Assembly: GCA_017447265.1 (NCBI GenBank)
Contig: JAFSOA010000017.1
Location: forward strand, 1 to 64,000
Length of the DNA stretch: 64,000 bases
Reading direction: 5' to 3'
From: Bacteroidales bacterium
Lineage (GTDB): Bacteria > Bacteroidota > Bacteroidia > Bacteroidales > UBA932
The notes beneath the pieces were generated by a model. The model was not told where the DNA came from. It worked only from the letters and a program-made list of their open reading frames with translations, and searched no databases. Positions 48,964 to 56,354 of this stretch are shown in pieces (positions within the stretch are counted from its first letter, which is position 1; each line of letters begins with the position of its first letter). The translations under genes were made by a program, and so were the position numbers.

Positions 48964-50331
48964 TTAAAAAGCGAGAACAGCGCGAACCAGCATACCGCTG
49001 GTGTAGGTCTTGGACTCGTTGCTGAAATTGGCGTAACCACTCATGAATTCCACATCGTAGGCTTGAGTATTATCGCTAACGTAATCCGTCGACGACCAGT
49101 AATACATCCACTCTTGCAAGCTGTTACCACCAGCGGTAGATAATGCCGTTTGCAGGTTGTTATTCCAATAAGAATCTCCATCATACGTCAGCATATTCTT
49201 CCACTCATCCAGGCTGGGCAGTTTCCATGTACCACCAGTGAAGGCGGGCGTTTTTGCTTCGCATGTGGTTTTTGCCGTACTCCAGTTCATACTGCCACTT
49301 TCGTCGGCCAGTGCAATGGCCAGGCCGTGGTTCTCGCCATCTACGTAGGCAATCATGGCCACTTTAGTCACGCCGGTGGGCAGGGAGGCACCTGCAGCAT
49401 AATTCTTGCCGTCGCTGCCGATGACCTGTCCTGCGGCGGGGCTAGTGAGACTGAGCGTGGGAGCTGGTTTCGCCATCGTCAGCTCAGTGGCATAGTACTT
49501 GCCGGCGGCGAGTTTGTAGCCCGTCTTCGTGGCGGTGTAGGTGTCGGAGCCTACCGTGGCGGTGAAGGTGACGTCGTATGTATTAAGATTTGTCATCCAA
49601 GTGTTTAATAGCGGCTCTGTTGGGTGACCATCAGTCTTTACAACAACAATCTTTTCCGCCGCTTCAATCTGTCGGGGAACAGCAAAGTATAGCACACCGT
49701 TGCCGTTTGCGGTATAGGTGGCTGCTGTCGGGCTGGCAGTGAAAATATCGACACCATCGACAGTCATCTTCAGGCTCGTGGCATTGAGGGCATTGGCGCT
49801 ACCGTCTTTCAGCGTCAGCTTCAGGACAGCTGTCGTCGTGTTGAACGTAGCCGTTCCGCCCGAGATGGTGATGTTTCCTGCTTCAACCGACGCAACTGTT
49901 ACGTTGGCAAAAGCCTGGTCGTTGGCTGCTGCACTCTCCAGCGTGCCGTCCTGAGTGCCAGAAGTAGCATGATAATGTAAAGCCAGCTGGTTGTTAACTT
50001 CGATGGTTCCCGTGAGCGTACCTGAGAAAGTACACGTCTGTCCGTTGGCACTGACGTTCGAGGCCGTCAGTGTTCCGCCGAGGGGGGTCCCGGAAGTCAC
50101 ATTTATAACCGTCAGTTCATCGCCAGCCTCCCATTTGGCCACGAGCTTGGTGCCTTCGAGTTCCAGAGCTTTGGTTTGAGTACCGTCATTCATGCCGGCC
50201 TGGATGGTGAGGGTATATACTTGGGGAGCCTGCTCTGCCGTTGCAATGTCTTCTTTGTTGCAGGCTACGAAGGCTGCCGATGTCATGAGCACGGCGGCCA
50301 GGGTGCGGATGTATGCAAATGTCTTTTTCAT
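48964..50331 (-). CDS. Fimbrillin-like surface lipoprotein with C-terminal FISUMP/DUF1566-like domain
   Basis: The 455-residue protein has a lipoprotein signal (AAVLMTSAAFVAC, then NKEDIATAEQ). A fimbrillin-like N-terminal part follows (QTKALELEGTKLVAKWEAGD, TVINVTSGTPLGGTLTASN). The C-terminal domain runs from about 320 (WSTAKTTCEAKTPAFTGG, LPSLDEWKNML, YYWSSTDYVSDNTQAYDVEF, VRAVLAF), matching DUF1566/FISUMP-like modules. It is probably surface exposed; no enzyme motif is seen. Start 50331 has an unusually good Shine-Dalgarno for this phylum, AAAGGAGGAGACAGATT. A 46-residue ORF precedes it on the same strand, 19 bases upstream. Confidence 0.8.
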   Translation of the reverse strand: MKKTFAYIRTLAAVLMTSAAFVACNKEDIATAEQAPQVYTLTIQAGMNDGTQTKALELEGTKLVAKWEAGDELTVINVTSGTPLGGTLTASNVSANGQTCTFSGTLTGTIEVNNQLALHYHATSGTQDGTLESAAANDQAFANVTVASVEAGNITISGGTATFNTTTAVLKLTLKDGSANALNATSLKMTVDGVDIFTASPTAATYTANGNGVLYFAVPRQIEAAEKIVVVKTDGHPTEPLLNTWMTNLNTYDVTFTATVGSDTYTATKTGYKLAAGKYYATELTMAKPAPTLSLTSPAAGQVIGSDGKNYAAGASLPTGVTKVAMIAYVDGENHGLAIALADESGSMNWSTAKTTCEAKTPAFTGGTWKLPSLDEWKNMLTYDGDSYWNNNLQTALSTAGGNSLQEWMYYWSSTDYVSDNTQAYDVEFMSGYANFSNESKTYTSGMLVRAVLAF

Positions 50332-50350
50332 AATCTGTCTCCTCCTTTCA

Positions 50351-50491
50351 TTAAATTGCCCAAGGGTCGATGGGTTCGCCATAAACATCATTACGTTCTC
50401 CGGTAAAGCTGCCGCAGATAACGCCTTCGGTTTTTACCTCGAAGGTCTTGACCTCCGGTGAGAGGTACAGTTCTTTTTTGTTTGGTTTCAT
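50351..50491 (-). CDS. 46-residue ORF upstream of the surface lipoprotein
   Basis: ATG 50491 opens a short frame starting MKPNKKELYLSPEVKTFEV, continuing through KTEGVICGSFTGERND and ending EPIDPWAI at TAA 50351-50353. Short proteins of the form M-K-K-x-Y-x-x-P-x-x-x-x-x-x-V-K-x-E-G-x-(I/L)-C/A with an acidic C-terminus are common in Bacteroidota just upstream of cell-surface genes. The function is unknown to me; one Cys sits in the middle. It ends 19 bases before the lipoprotein gene, so the two are co-transcribed. Confidence 0.7.
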   Translation of the reverse strand: MKPNKKELYLSPEVKTFEVKTEGVICGSFTGERNDVYGEPIDPWAI

Positions 50492-50526
50492 GATTATATG
50501 AATTATAGATTTATAGATTCTTCGAT

Positions 50527-50554
50527 AGATTCTTCGCTTCGCTCAGAATGACAG
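50527..50554. repeat. Dispersed 28-bp repeat, copy 2
   Basis: These bases are identical to 21740-21767. Here the repeat lies in the leader/promoter region of the surface-lipoprotein operon, preceded by a shorter echo, GATTCTTCGATAG. Confidence 0.75.
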
Positions 50555-50580
50555 TTCGTTCATGCAGGCACGCGAAAAGC

Positions 50581-50605
50581 CGCGGAACTCCTTGCGGAGT
50601 CCGCG
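50581..50605. terminator. Stem-loop with short T run on the minus strand
   Basis: CGCGGAACTCC-TTGC-GGAGTCCGCG forms a 10-bp stem with one bulged A. On the minus strand it is followed by GCTTTTCGCG. It could end transcription from the XRE remnant side or attenuate the lipoprotein operon. Confidence 0.45.
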
Positions 50606-50644
50606 ATAAAATACTGATATATTATTGATTACAAGATGGTTATA

Positions 50645-50654
50645 CCCCCCCCCC
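50645..50654. repeat. C10 homopolymer tract
   Basis: Ten consecutive C bases (G10 on the minus strand) lie between the XRE remnant and the lipoprotein operon. Tracts of this length slip during replication and can cause phase variation; assembly or sequencing error in length is also possible. Confidence 0.7.
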
Positions 50655-50705
50655 GATTGTGAGGAGAGCATTAGAAGCGAAGAAATATGACAAGGATATA
50701 GTCAT

Positions 50706-50846
50706 TTATTCTGTAACCTTTATCAGGGGTTCGCCAAGGGCGGTGGAAATCTCGGCAATGGATTTTAGCGTGAGATTGGGAAAACCCGAAGTCCACCGCG
50801 ATATGGCCGCCATCTTCTCATTGAACCATTCCTGCCTGTTTCTCAT
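50706..50846 (-). pseudogene. C-terminal fragment of an XRE-family helix-turn-helix regulator
   Basis: The minus strand encodes MRNRQEWFNEKMAAISRWT followed by SGFPNLTLKSIAEISTALGE and PLIKVTE-stop. A-I-S-R-W-x-S-G-x-x-N-x-T-L-K-x-(I/L)-A-x-I-x-x-A-L-G is the recognition-helix half of XRE regulators, typical of HigA/antitoxin-type proteins in Bacteroidota. The first helices are missing; the frame stays open upstream for some 15 codons without homology. No toxin partner is visible beside it. Confidence 0.6.
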
Positions 50847-50886
50847 TTCAAAAACGTGATGTCTTCTATACCTGATAGGTCTTTTT

Positions 50887-51243
50887 TTAGTCAGACTGTA
50901 AAGATAGCGAAAATAGAGTTACCGCACAAGTTAATTGATTGCATGCCCACGGAATTTTGCGTGTGACCCTCTGAACATCACTGTTATCCTGCTGTGCCTG
51001 CTGGCACAAAATACGGATTCGATCTGTACGCTCCCAATCGATACGTTCCCAATCAGAGGTATTGGATAATCGGTTTTTTCCGGCATCCTCGCCACTGTAA
51101 TTCGTTTTAGTCTCAACTGTTCCAGCCAGTTTCGTACTCGCTGAAAAAACCACTTCATGCTTTATCAGAAAAATATCTTCCAGTTGATCGCATGATGCCA
51201 GACACAAGATTGCCAATGCCAGGGCAGCAACATGTTTTCCCAT
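50887..51243 (-). pseudogene. Truncated fimbrillin-like lipoprotein
   Basis: The 118-codon frame starts with a lipoprotein signal (LAILCLASC, then DQLEDIFLI) and a fimbrillin-like start: HEVVFSASTKLAGTVETKT, NYSGED, then RIDWERTDRIRILCQQA, which matches the ETKT-x-Y-S-G ... R-I-x-W-x-x-x-D-x-I-R-I pattern. Family members are about 300 residues or longer; this one stops after RVTRKIPWACNQL with no domain end. It is most likely a decayed copy. Confidence 0.6.
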
Positions 51244-51270
51244 ATTACGTATTTTTTGTGTGAATAATAT

Positions 51271-51813
51271 CTATATCAAATAATTATCGACCATGATAAC
51301 CCTTCTCAGGCTCGCCTTCGTAGTACCAGCCGTAATCGTTCTTACTCCCATTGTTCCTAAATAGCGGATCCATTCTACTTCGGGGTTCACTTCGTACTCG
51401 ACATTGGCTTTCACTTCGACGGCAAGCGTATGTTTCTCGTTTGACAGTTCGTAGCAGGGCGTGGTCACGAACAACCCTGAAGCATTTGACTGAGACACAG
51501 AAACAACAGTCACTTTTTCCTCACAAGTAAAAGTAATTGTGCAATTTCACCCATCGTAATCAGGGTTGGCATCGCATCGGATGTTGATCTTGCTGCCGGA
51601 AACGTCTTCACCGGAAGCTGGTGAGACACTGCACCAGGATTGATCTGAACTGGCCGTCCAGGGTTTGTTGGCGGTCAAAGCAATCGTCGAAGTACCTCCT
51701 GCATCGGGAAATGCAAGCGATGTCTGGTCCACGATCAGAAGGGTTTCTTTTTCACACGAAAGAAAGGCGAATGCCGCCGTAATCAGGAGAACAAAAGGAA
51801 AGAGCCGCTTCAT
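51271..51813 (-). pseudogene. BACON-domain lipoprotein interrupted by an in-frame TGA
   Basis: From ATG 51813 a lipoprotein signal (ITAAFAFLSC, then EKETLLIVDQ) is followed by a BACON domain: TSLAFPDAGGTSTIALTA, NKPWTASSDQSWCSVSPASG, KINIRCDANPDYDG. There is then a TGA at 51547-51549. The same frame continues at once with NCTITFTCEEKVTVVSVSQ, the normal end of a BACON domain, then a second one (TLAVEVKANVEYEV, EVEWIRYLG), before ending abruptly at 51271. A single CGA-to-TGA change explains the break. Only a short first fragment would be made. Confidence 0.7.
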
Positions 51814-51859
51814 GGCTGGTTGCTGGTTTGTTCTGCCGGGGCCCGCCGAACTGGGTAAA

Positions 51860-52085
51860 TAAAAAGAAAGTGTGGGCCATCTTATCTTCCCCGGTGAACT
51901 GGGCTCTGGACTGCCTCAAGGTCGGGGTCGATGAAGATCGCTCACACTTTGCTATGGCGTGACCCGAAGGTCGACGGATAGCCAGTGCGAGCGTCTCGCC
52001 GATACCGCACCTTGATTCGAATGGTCCAGATTCAGTTCAAGCGGTACAAGCTAAACGCTTTCTATGTTTGTCCTACAGGACTTTA
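51860..52085 (-). ncRNA. Candidate structured small RNA
   Basis: The minus strand has a TATCTTTG box at 52086-52093, then about 220 bases without coding signal. It ends in a large stem: AAAGTGTG (minus-strand reading of 51943-51950) pairs with CACACTTT (51867-51874), extended by GATCTT/AAGATGG pairing, and is followed by CTTTTTATT. The apical part carries GACCTTGAGGCAGTCC, which recurs with similar flanks at 53275-53291. Promoter, lack of ORF, strong fold and T-rich end suggest a real transcript, perhaps of the 6S/Bacteroidales-1 kind. The family is not confirmed. Confidence 0.45.
51907..51923. repeat. 17-bp hairpin-core repeat, copy 1
   Basis: TGGACTGCCTCAAGGTC is found here and exactly at 53275-53291. 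Both copies are preceded by CCC..TGAAC and followed by GGG, so the conserved unit is a small stem-loop (GAC/GTC and CCT/AGG pairs). The two copies flank the ORF6N gene. Confidence 0.65.
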
Positions 52086-52093
52086 CAAAGATA
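52086..52093 (-). promoter_or_regulatory. -7 box TATCTTTG for the RNA candidate
   Basis: This is an exact TATCTTTG on the minus strand with no protein gene within 270 bases downstream; the only structure it can serve is the hairpin RNA candidate or the leader of the broken BACON gene. Confidence 0.45.
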
Positions 52094-52237
52094 ATGATAA
52101 TTTTTTTATTTTCTTGTATAAGATTTTGCTTTGTTGCCGGAATGGTCCGGAAATATCTGCTTATCTTGTCGACAAAAATGAGAGAGATGTATGAACGTGA
52201 TTCGAACGACCGTTGTATCCATTCAAAAAGATGACTT

Positions 52238-53185
52238 ATGCCTATGTCAAAGAAACAAACGATAAAGGTGTCTGACGAACAGGTTGCGAAAAGAAACCAG
52301 TTGAGTGCCGTACCAATAGAAAGGAGAATTTATATGGTCCGGGGCATTCAGATTATGATTGACCTCGACCTTGCTTCCTTGTATGGCGTTGAAAACCGTT
52401 CATTAAGGCAGACTGTCAGGAGAAATATTGACAGTTTTCCTGAAGATTTCATGCTCAGGCTCACAAACGATGAGGCAAACGCCCTGATAGCCAAAGGGGT
52501 GTCACAATCTGTGATACCCCCTGGATATAATACTGGCGGAGCGGAAATGTTTGCCTTCACCGAACAGGGGGTCGCCATGTTGGCCTCCGTACTCAAGAGT
52601 GCGAAGGCCAGAAAGATCAGTATTGAAATAATGCGTGCATTTGTCGCCATGCGCCAGTTCTTAATGTCTAACGCCCAGGTCTTTCAACGGCTTGACAGGC
52701 TTGAAATACGGCAATTGGAAACAGATAATAAGATTGAGCAAGTTTTTGCCATGATGGATGAAGGATGCGAGGATAATAAACAATGCATCTTTTATGAAGG
52801 CCAAGTTTATGATGCCTATGACTTCGTCTGTAATCTTATTAAGGGCGCAACGGAACGCATTGTCCTTGTAGACAACTATTTGGATCATTCAGTTCTGACG
52901 ATGTTGGACAAACGGGAACCCGGAGTTGATGCGACAATCTTTACGCAGAAAGCAGACGACCAGTTCAAACTGGATATTGCCAAACACGACGTTCAGTATC
53001 CTCCTATCCCGATTTGGATCTTCAAGATGTCTCATGACAGATTCTTGATTGTTGACAATCGGGTTTACCACATTGGGGCCTCCATCAAAGACCTTGGCAA
53101 GAAATGGTTTGCAGTGTCTCTTATGGAAGCCCAAGATGCTAACGCTATCATTACCCGGCTTCAAGAAGATGCATTACCTATGTAA
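52238..53185 (+). CDS. ORF6N-domain protein with C-terminal PLD-like domain
   Basis: The 315-residue protein has an N-terminal ORF6N DNA-binding domain (about 25-115: RIYMVRGIQIMIDLDLASLY, RSLRQTVRRNIDSFPEDFML, TEQGVAMLASVLKS, IEIMRAFVAMRQF), then a short coiled coil. The C-terminal region (about 180-315) has HDRFLIVDNRVYHIG and ASIKDLGKKWFAVS, a PLD-like HxR/D arrangement. Proteins of this layout are frequent in Bacteroidota accessory DNA and some relate to phage KilA-N/ORF6N regulators. Base composition is AT-richer than the neighbours. The molecular role is unknown; DNA binding is likely. Confidence 0.85.
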   Translation: MPMSKKQTIKVSDEQVAKRNQLSAVPIERRIYMVRGIQIMIDLDLASLYGVENRSLRQTVRRNIDSFPEDFMLRLTNDEANALIAKGVSQSVIPPGYNTGGAEMFAFTEQGVAMLASVLKSAKARKISIEIMRAFVAMRQFLMSNAQVFQRLDRLEIRQLETDNKIEQVFAMMDEGCEDNKQCIFYEGQVYDAYDFVCNLIKGATERIVLVDNYLDHSVLTMLDKREPGVDATIFTQKADDQFKLDIAKHDVQYPPIPIWIFKMSHDRFLIVDNRVYHIGASIKDLGKKWFAVSLMEAQDANAIITRLQEDALPM

Positions 53186-53274
53186 TGACGGAATTTTGAG
53201 TGTCTCAAAGATTCGTGTTTTTCAAAGTATCCCATAGAGAAATAATTCAGCTGCAAATCCCTGAACGACAAGAA

Positions 53275-53291
53275 TGGACTGCCTCAAGGTC
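53275..53291. repeat. 17-bp hairpin-core repeat, copy 2
   Basis: This is an exact copy of TGGACTGCCTCAAGGTC at 51907-51923. Flanking TGAAC and GGGG are also shared, so a longer structured motif has been copied or retained. Confidence 0.65.
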
Positions 53292-53298
53292 AGGGGAG

Positions 53299-53321
53299 GT
53301 GCCGGTCTTAATGGCCGGCAC
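53299..53321. terminator. Hairpin downstream of the ORF6N gene
   Basis: GTGCCGG (53299-53305) and CCGGCAC (53315-53321) form a 7-bp GC-rich stem with a 9-base loop, followed by TATTATGTTTT. It may end the ORF6N transcript. Confidence 0.45.
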
Positions 53322-53437
53322 TATTATGTTTTCGGTGACGGGTGTTCCCGGATGGCCATTATTGTAAGGGTATCCTGCGGGGTTCCTTCGCGCACACGTC
53401 GGCACTGACAATCAACCCGTAATTCTGAAAAACGCCA

Positions 53438-54994
53438 TCAGTCGATTAGCTTCCGCCGGTCGAGGAAACGGAAACCGGCGGCTTCGAGCAGGTGAGCGGG
53501 CAGGATCTCCGGCTCGCCGGCAAGGTCTGCGATGGTGCGGGCTACTTTCAGGATACGCGTATAGGCCCGGGCCGACAGGCCCATGCGGTCGAGAATCCGC
53601 TCAAGGGTGCGGCGGCAGTCCCCGCTGAGCCGGCAGTATTGCTCGACCTGGCGGGCCCCCATGGCTGCATTGGTATAGATGTCGGTGCCGGCGAAGCGGG
53701 CGGCCTGCACGTCCCTGGCCCGGGCGACCCGCGCAGCGATCTCGGCACTGCTCTCCTCCGGCGGCAGCGGCTGACTGCCGGCCGACAGGCCCAGCAGTTC
53801 CACGGCGGAGAGGCTCTTGACCCAGATCTGCAGGTCGATACGATCCATCATTGGCCCGGAGATGCGCGAGAGATAGCCCTCCACGGCACCCCGGGTGCAG
53901 GAGCAACGGCCCGTTTCATCTCCATAGTAGCCGCAGGGACAGGGGTTCATGGAGGCAACCAGCATGAAATGCGCCGGATAGTCCACCTTGTACCGGGCCC
54001 GGGAAATGGTCACCCGCCCGTCTTCGAGCGGCTGGCGCAGGGCATCGAGCAGGCTGCGGCTGAACTGCGCAATCTCATCGCAATAGAGCACTCCGTTGTG
54101 GGCCAGGCTGATTTCGCCGGGAGCGGCGTTCTGGCCGCCGCCGATCAGGGAAACCAGGCTGGCGCTGTGATGCGGGGCGCGGAACGGACGTTCCTGCATC
54201 AGGCCCTCGCTGACACGGGCGCCACGGCCCGCCACGGAGTAGATTTTGCCCGTTTCGATGGCTTCTTCCCGGGTCATCGGCGGCAGGATGGACGGCAGGC
54301 AGGATGCCATGAGGCTCTTGCCGCTTCCCGGCGAGCCGACCAGGATGATGTTGTGGCTCCCGGCGGCAGCGATTTCCAGGCCCCGCTTGGCCAGCGCCTG
54401 CCCCCGCACCTGGCGGAAATCATTGCCGGAGGGACGGAAGGGTGTCGCACCCGCCCGCTTGCACACCCGGAGATGGTCGCATTGCTCGCGCCGCGTCAGC
54501 ACTTCGATGGCCTCGGCCAGCGAAGAGACGCCATACACGGCCAGGCCGTCCACTTCCGCGGCTTCACAGGCCGAACCGGCCGGGAAGATACAGCCGCCGA
54601 AACCTTCTTCCCGCGCTTTCAGCGCCACGGGAAGCACCCCGTTCACGGCCCGGATCCGGCCGTCCAGGGCCAGTTCGCCCATGATCAGGAATTTGTCGCC
54701 GTCGACCAGCGACACCTGCCCGGAAGCGGCCAGCACGCCCAGGGCGATGGCCAGGTCGTAGGCCGAGCCTTCCTTCCGTATGTCGGCCGGAGCCAGGTTG
54801 ACGACAAGTTTCCGCCCCGGAATGCGGAAGCCATAGGAAGTCAGCGCCGTGATCACACGCAAAAGGCTCTCCCGCACGGCGCTGTCGGGCAGCCCTACCA
54901 GATGGATGCCGATACCGACGGACAGGTCGACTTCCACCGTCACTACGACCGCCTCCACACCGATGCAAGTCGCACAATAACTCTTGTTCAACAT
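53438..54994 (-). CDS. YifB/ComM-family magnesium-chelatase-like AAA ATPase
   Basis: The 518-residue protein has the N-terminal Lon-substrate-binding-like domain (VEVDLSVGIGIHLVGLPDSA, RKLVVNLAPADIRKEGSAYD), then an AAA module with Walker A VGSPGSGKSLMASCL near residue 215. Walker B is near LYCDEIAQF, and the Mg-chelatase C-terminal domain has SARAYTRILKVARTIADL. ComM in Vibrio and Acinetobacter is a branch-migration helicase used in natural transformation; the role in Bacteroidota is less certain. Start 54994 lies 27 bases after a TATCTTTG box. Confidence 0.93.
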   Translation of the reverse strand: MLNKSYCATCIGVEAVVVTVEVDLSVGIGIHLVGLPDSAVRESLLRVITALTSYGFRIPGRKLVVNLAPADIRKEGSAYDLAIALGVLAASGQVSLVDGDKFLIMGELALDGRIRAVNGVLPVALKAREEGFGGCIFPAGSACEAAEVDGLAVYGVSSLAEAIEVLTRREQCDHLRVCKRAGATPFRPSGNDFRQVRGQALAKRGLEIAAAGSHNIILVGSPGSGKSLMASCLPSILPPMTREEAIETGKIYSVAGRGARVSEGLMQERPFRAPHHSASLVSLIGGGQNAAPGEISLAHNGVLYCDEIAQFSRSLLDALRQPLEDGRVTISRARYKVDYPAHFMLVASMNPCPCGYYGDETGRCSCTRGAVEGYLSRISGPMMDRIDLQIWVKSLSAVELLGLSAGSQPLPPEESSAEIAARVARARDVQAARFAGTDIYTNAAMGARQVEQYCRLSGDCRRTLERILDRMGLSARAYTRILKVARTIADLAGEPEILPAHLLEAAGFRFLDRRKLID

Positions 54995-55021
54995 CGTTCG
55001 TCCTATCTAAAGGTTGTTCCG

Positions 55022-55029
55022 CAAAGATA
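55022..55029 (-). promoter_or_regulatory. -7 box TATCTTTG for yifB/comM
   Basis: The minus strand reads TATCTTTG, 27 bases before the ATG at 54994. No convincing -33 TTTG at the right distance was found. Confidence 0.5.
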
Positions 55030-55047
55030 AGGCGCCCGGCATGCAAT

Positions 55048-55080
55048 AAAAAAAACGGTTGAAAGATTAACCGTTTTTTT
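55048..55080. terminator. Bidirectional intrinsic terminator
   Basis: AAAAACGGTT (55051-55060) pairs with AACCGTTTTT (55069-55078), with A and T runs on both outer sides. On the minus strand it ends the ECF/Dma-like operon ahead of the yifB promoter. Confidence 0.8.
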
Positions 55081-55130
55081 GATTTTCCCGAAAAAGCCGG
55101 GAAAGTTAAATCTCCAGAAGACGCTGATTG

Positions 55131-56354
55131 TCAGATCCTGAAGCGGAAACCAAGCTCGAAATTCGCCTGCAGCGGCTGCTGCGTCCGGATGCTCAGCGGC
55201 TGTCGATTGTCAAAGAAATAGATCAGGCTCGGATCGAAGTAGACACCCATGTGCGGGATGAACCAGTATTCGATGCCGACGCCGGCCTTGGCCGACCATT
55301 GCAGACCCTTCACTTTCTCCGATGCGACGTTGCTGCCGAACACATAGCGCTGGGCGACGCATTTCTCGGCTGCACCTGCCACGGAGGCATACACACCGAG
55401 GTGCGGCGTCTGGACGAAATGCCACGACAGCGCGAGGGGAACACCCACATAGTGCAACTGATTGTACGCACCCTCATACAGCACTTTCTTGTAGAGGATG
55501 TCGAACTGCGACACCAGATAGGAGTAGTTCACACCCGTCGCGATCGAGAGGCGGTCGGTGAGCGGGAAAGCCACCTGCACGCCGAACGTCAGCGGAGCGT
55601 AGAATTTCGGCGCATTGGACGCGGAGATCGGCTCGATGTCCGAGACGGCCTGGCCCTTCCCGGTCTGGGAAGAAGCGTGCGAGGCGCTCGGAATGTAGAA
55701 CAGGTCACCGTCGGATGCAGCCGTGGTCAGATTGGATAATATGGAGATTTGTGATGTGTGTGTGCGGGAACGGGAAGATCGGGACGACTCTTCGCGGGTC
55801 CAGTAGTCGGCCGGAAGGTCGTCTTCGGTGAGCAAGTGCTTTGTTTCATCGGCCCTGGGCTCTTCTGCGGGCGTGGCGGCGGGCTCCTGCGTGACAGGCT
55901 CCTGGACGGCAGGTTTCTCCACCGGCGGTACGACCGCAACGGGCGCCTCGCCGGCAGGCCCGGCCGTGGCAGGGGCCTGCGGCGCGGCAGGCTTGGTTAC
56001 ACGGGCTGCCGCCACGGCCTGGCGCGGCAGGGCGGCAATCTGCTCCTCGATGGGGGCGATGTCAGGTACGGGAACTTCGGCAGGCGCCACGACGGGAGCC
56101 CCGGCGGGCTCGACGGTGCCGGCGATCCGGGCCGGAGCTTCGACCTGACCGTCGTTCCGGGGACCCCGGAAGACGAGCAGCGCAAGGGCCAGCACCGCGG
56201 CCGCGGCGGCGGCAGCCACCGTGAACCGACGGAACACGACCTTGCGACGGCGACGCGCGAGCCCCTGGCTGATGCCTTCCCAGACATCAGGCGCCGGTTC
56301 GGTCACCCCTTCAAGGCGATCGCGCAGCCGCTGGTCAAAATCATCTCTTACCAT
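55131..56354 (-). CDS. Dual-membrane-spanning anti-sigma-like protein with outer-membrane beta-barrel 2
   Basis: The 407-residue protein has a charged cytoplasmic start (MVRDDFDQRLRDRLEGV, then PDVWEGISQGLARRRRK), a membrane helix at about 43-62 (FTVAAAAAAAVLALALLVF) and a long Pro/Ala/Val/Glu linker to about 245 that lacks secondary structure. The C-terminal domain of about 157 residues (251-407) looks like an eight-strand outer-membrane barrel (FGVQVAFPLTDRLSIATGV ... NFELGFRFRI). The architecture matches Dma-type anti-sigma proteins and the gene at 38791-39954, although the linkers are unrelated in sequence. It overlaps its sigma factor gene by 14 bases. Confidence 0.8.
   Translation of the reverse strand: MVRDDFDQRLRDRLEGVTEPAPDVWEGISQGLARRRRKVVFRRFTVAAAAAAAVLALALLVFRGPRNDGQVEAPARIAGTVEPAGAPVVAPAEVPVPDIAPIEEQIAALPRQAVAAARVTKPAAPQAPATAGPAGEAPVAVVPPVEKPAVQEPVTQEPAATPAEEPRADETKHLLTEDDLPADYWTREESSRSSRSRTHTSQISILSNLTTAASDGDLFYIPSASHASSQTGKGQAVSDIEPISASNAPKFYAPLTFGVQVAFPLTDRLSIATGVNYSYLVSQFDILYKKVLYEGAYNQLHYVGVPLALSWHFVQTPHLGVYASVAGAAEKCVAQRYVFGSNVASEKVKGLQWSAKAGVGIEYWFIPHMGVYFDPSLIYFFDNRQPLSIRTQQPLQANFELGFRFRI

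Larger units (their letters stand above)
50492..50705. other. Upstream region of the small ORF/lipoprotein operon
   Basis: No gene was found. Reading toward the operon (minus strand) it contains a G10 tract (C10 on plus, 50645-50654), a stem-loop at 50581-50605, and the dispersed repeat (50527-50554). No clear TAnnTTTG box was found, so the operon's promoter is not identified. Confidence 0.45.
51814..52237. other. Intergenic region with structured-RNA candidate
   Basis: No protein gene was found in these 424 bases. A minus-strand TATCTTTG (52086-52093) and a terminator-like hairpin (51867-51950) bracket a possible small RNA, listed separately. The 140 bases before the ORF6N gene are AT-rich and hold no clear promoter for it. 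Confidence 0.5.
53186..53437. other. Intergenic region after the ORF6N gene
   Basis: No gene was found. It holds the second copy of the hairpin-core repeat (53275-53291) within a CCCTGA/TCAGGG stem (53259-53295) and a GTGCCGG/CCGGCAC hairpin (53299-53321). The remaining 110 bases before the yifB stop show nothing I recognise. Confidence 0.5.

Noticed and set aside
50659-50859. 66-codon plus-strand ORF
   Set aside because: It is opposite the XRE fragment, starts with GTG after the C tract, and shows no family resemblance.
52005-52215. tRNA-like TTCGAAT/ATTCGAA segments
   Set aside because: The flanking bases do not form a T-stem and no acceptor or anticodon arm could be drawn.
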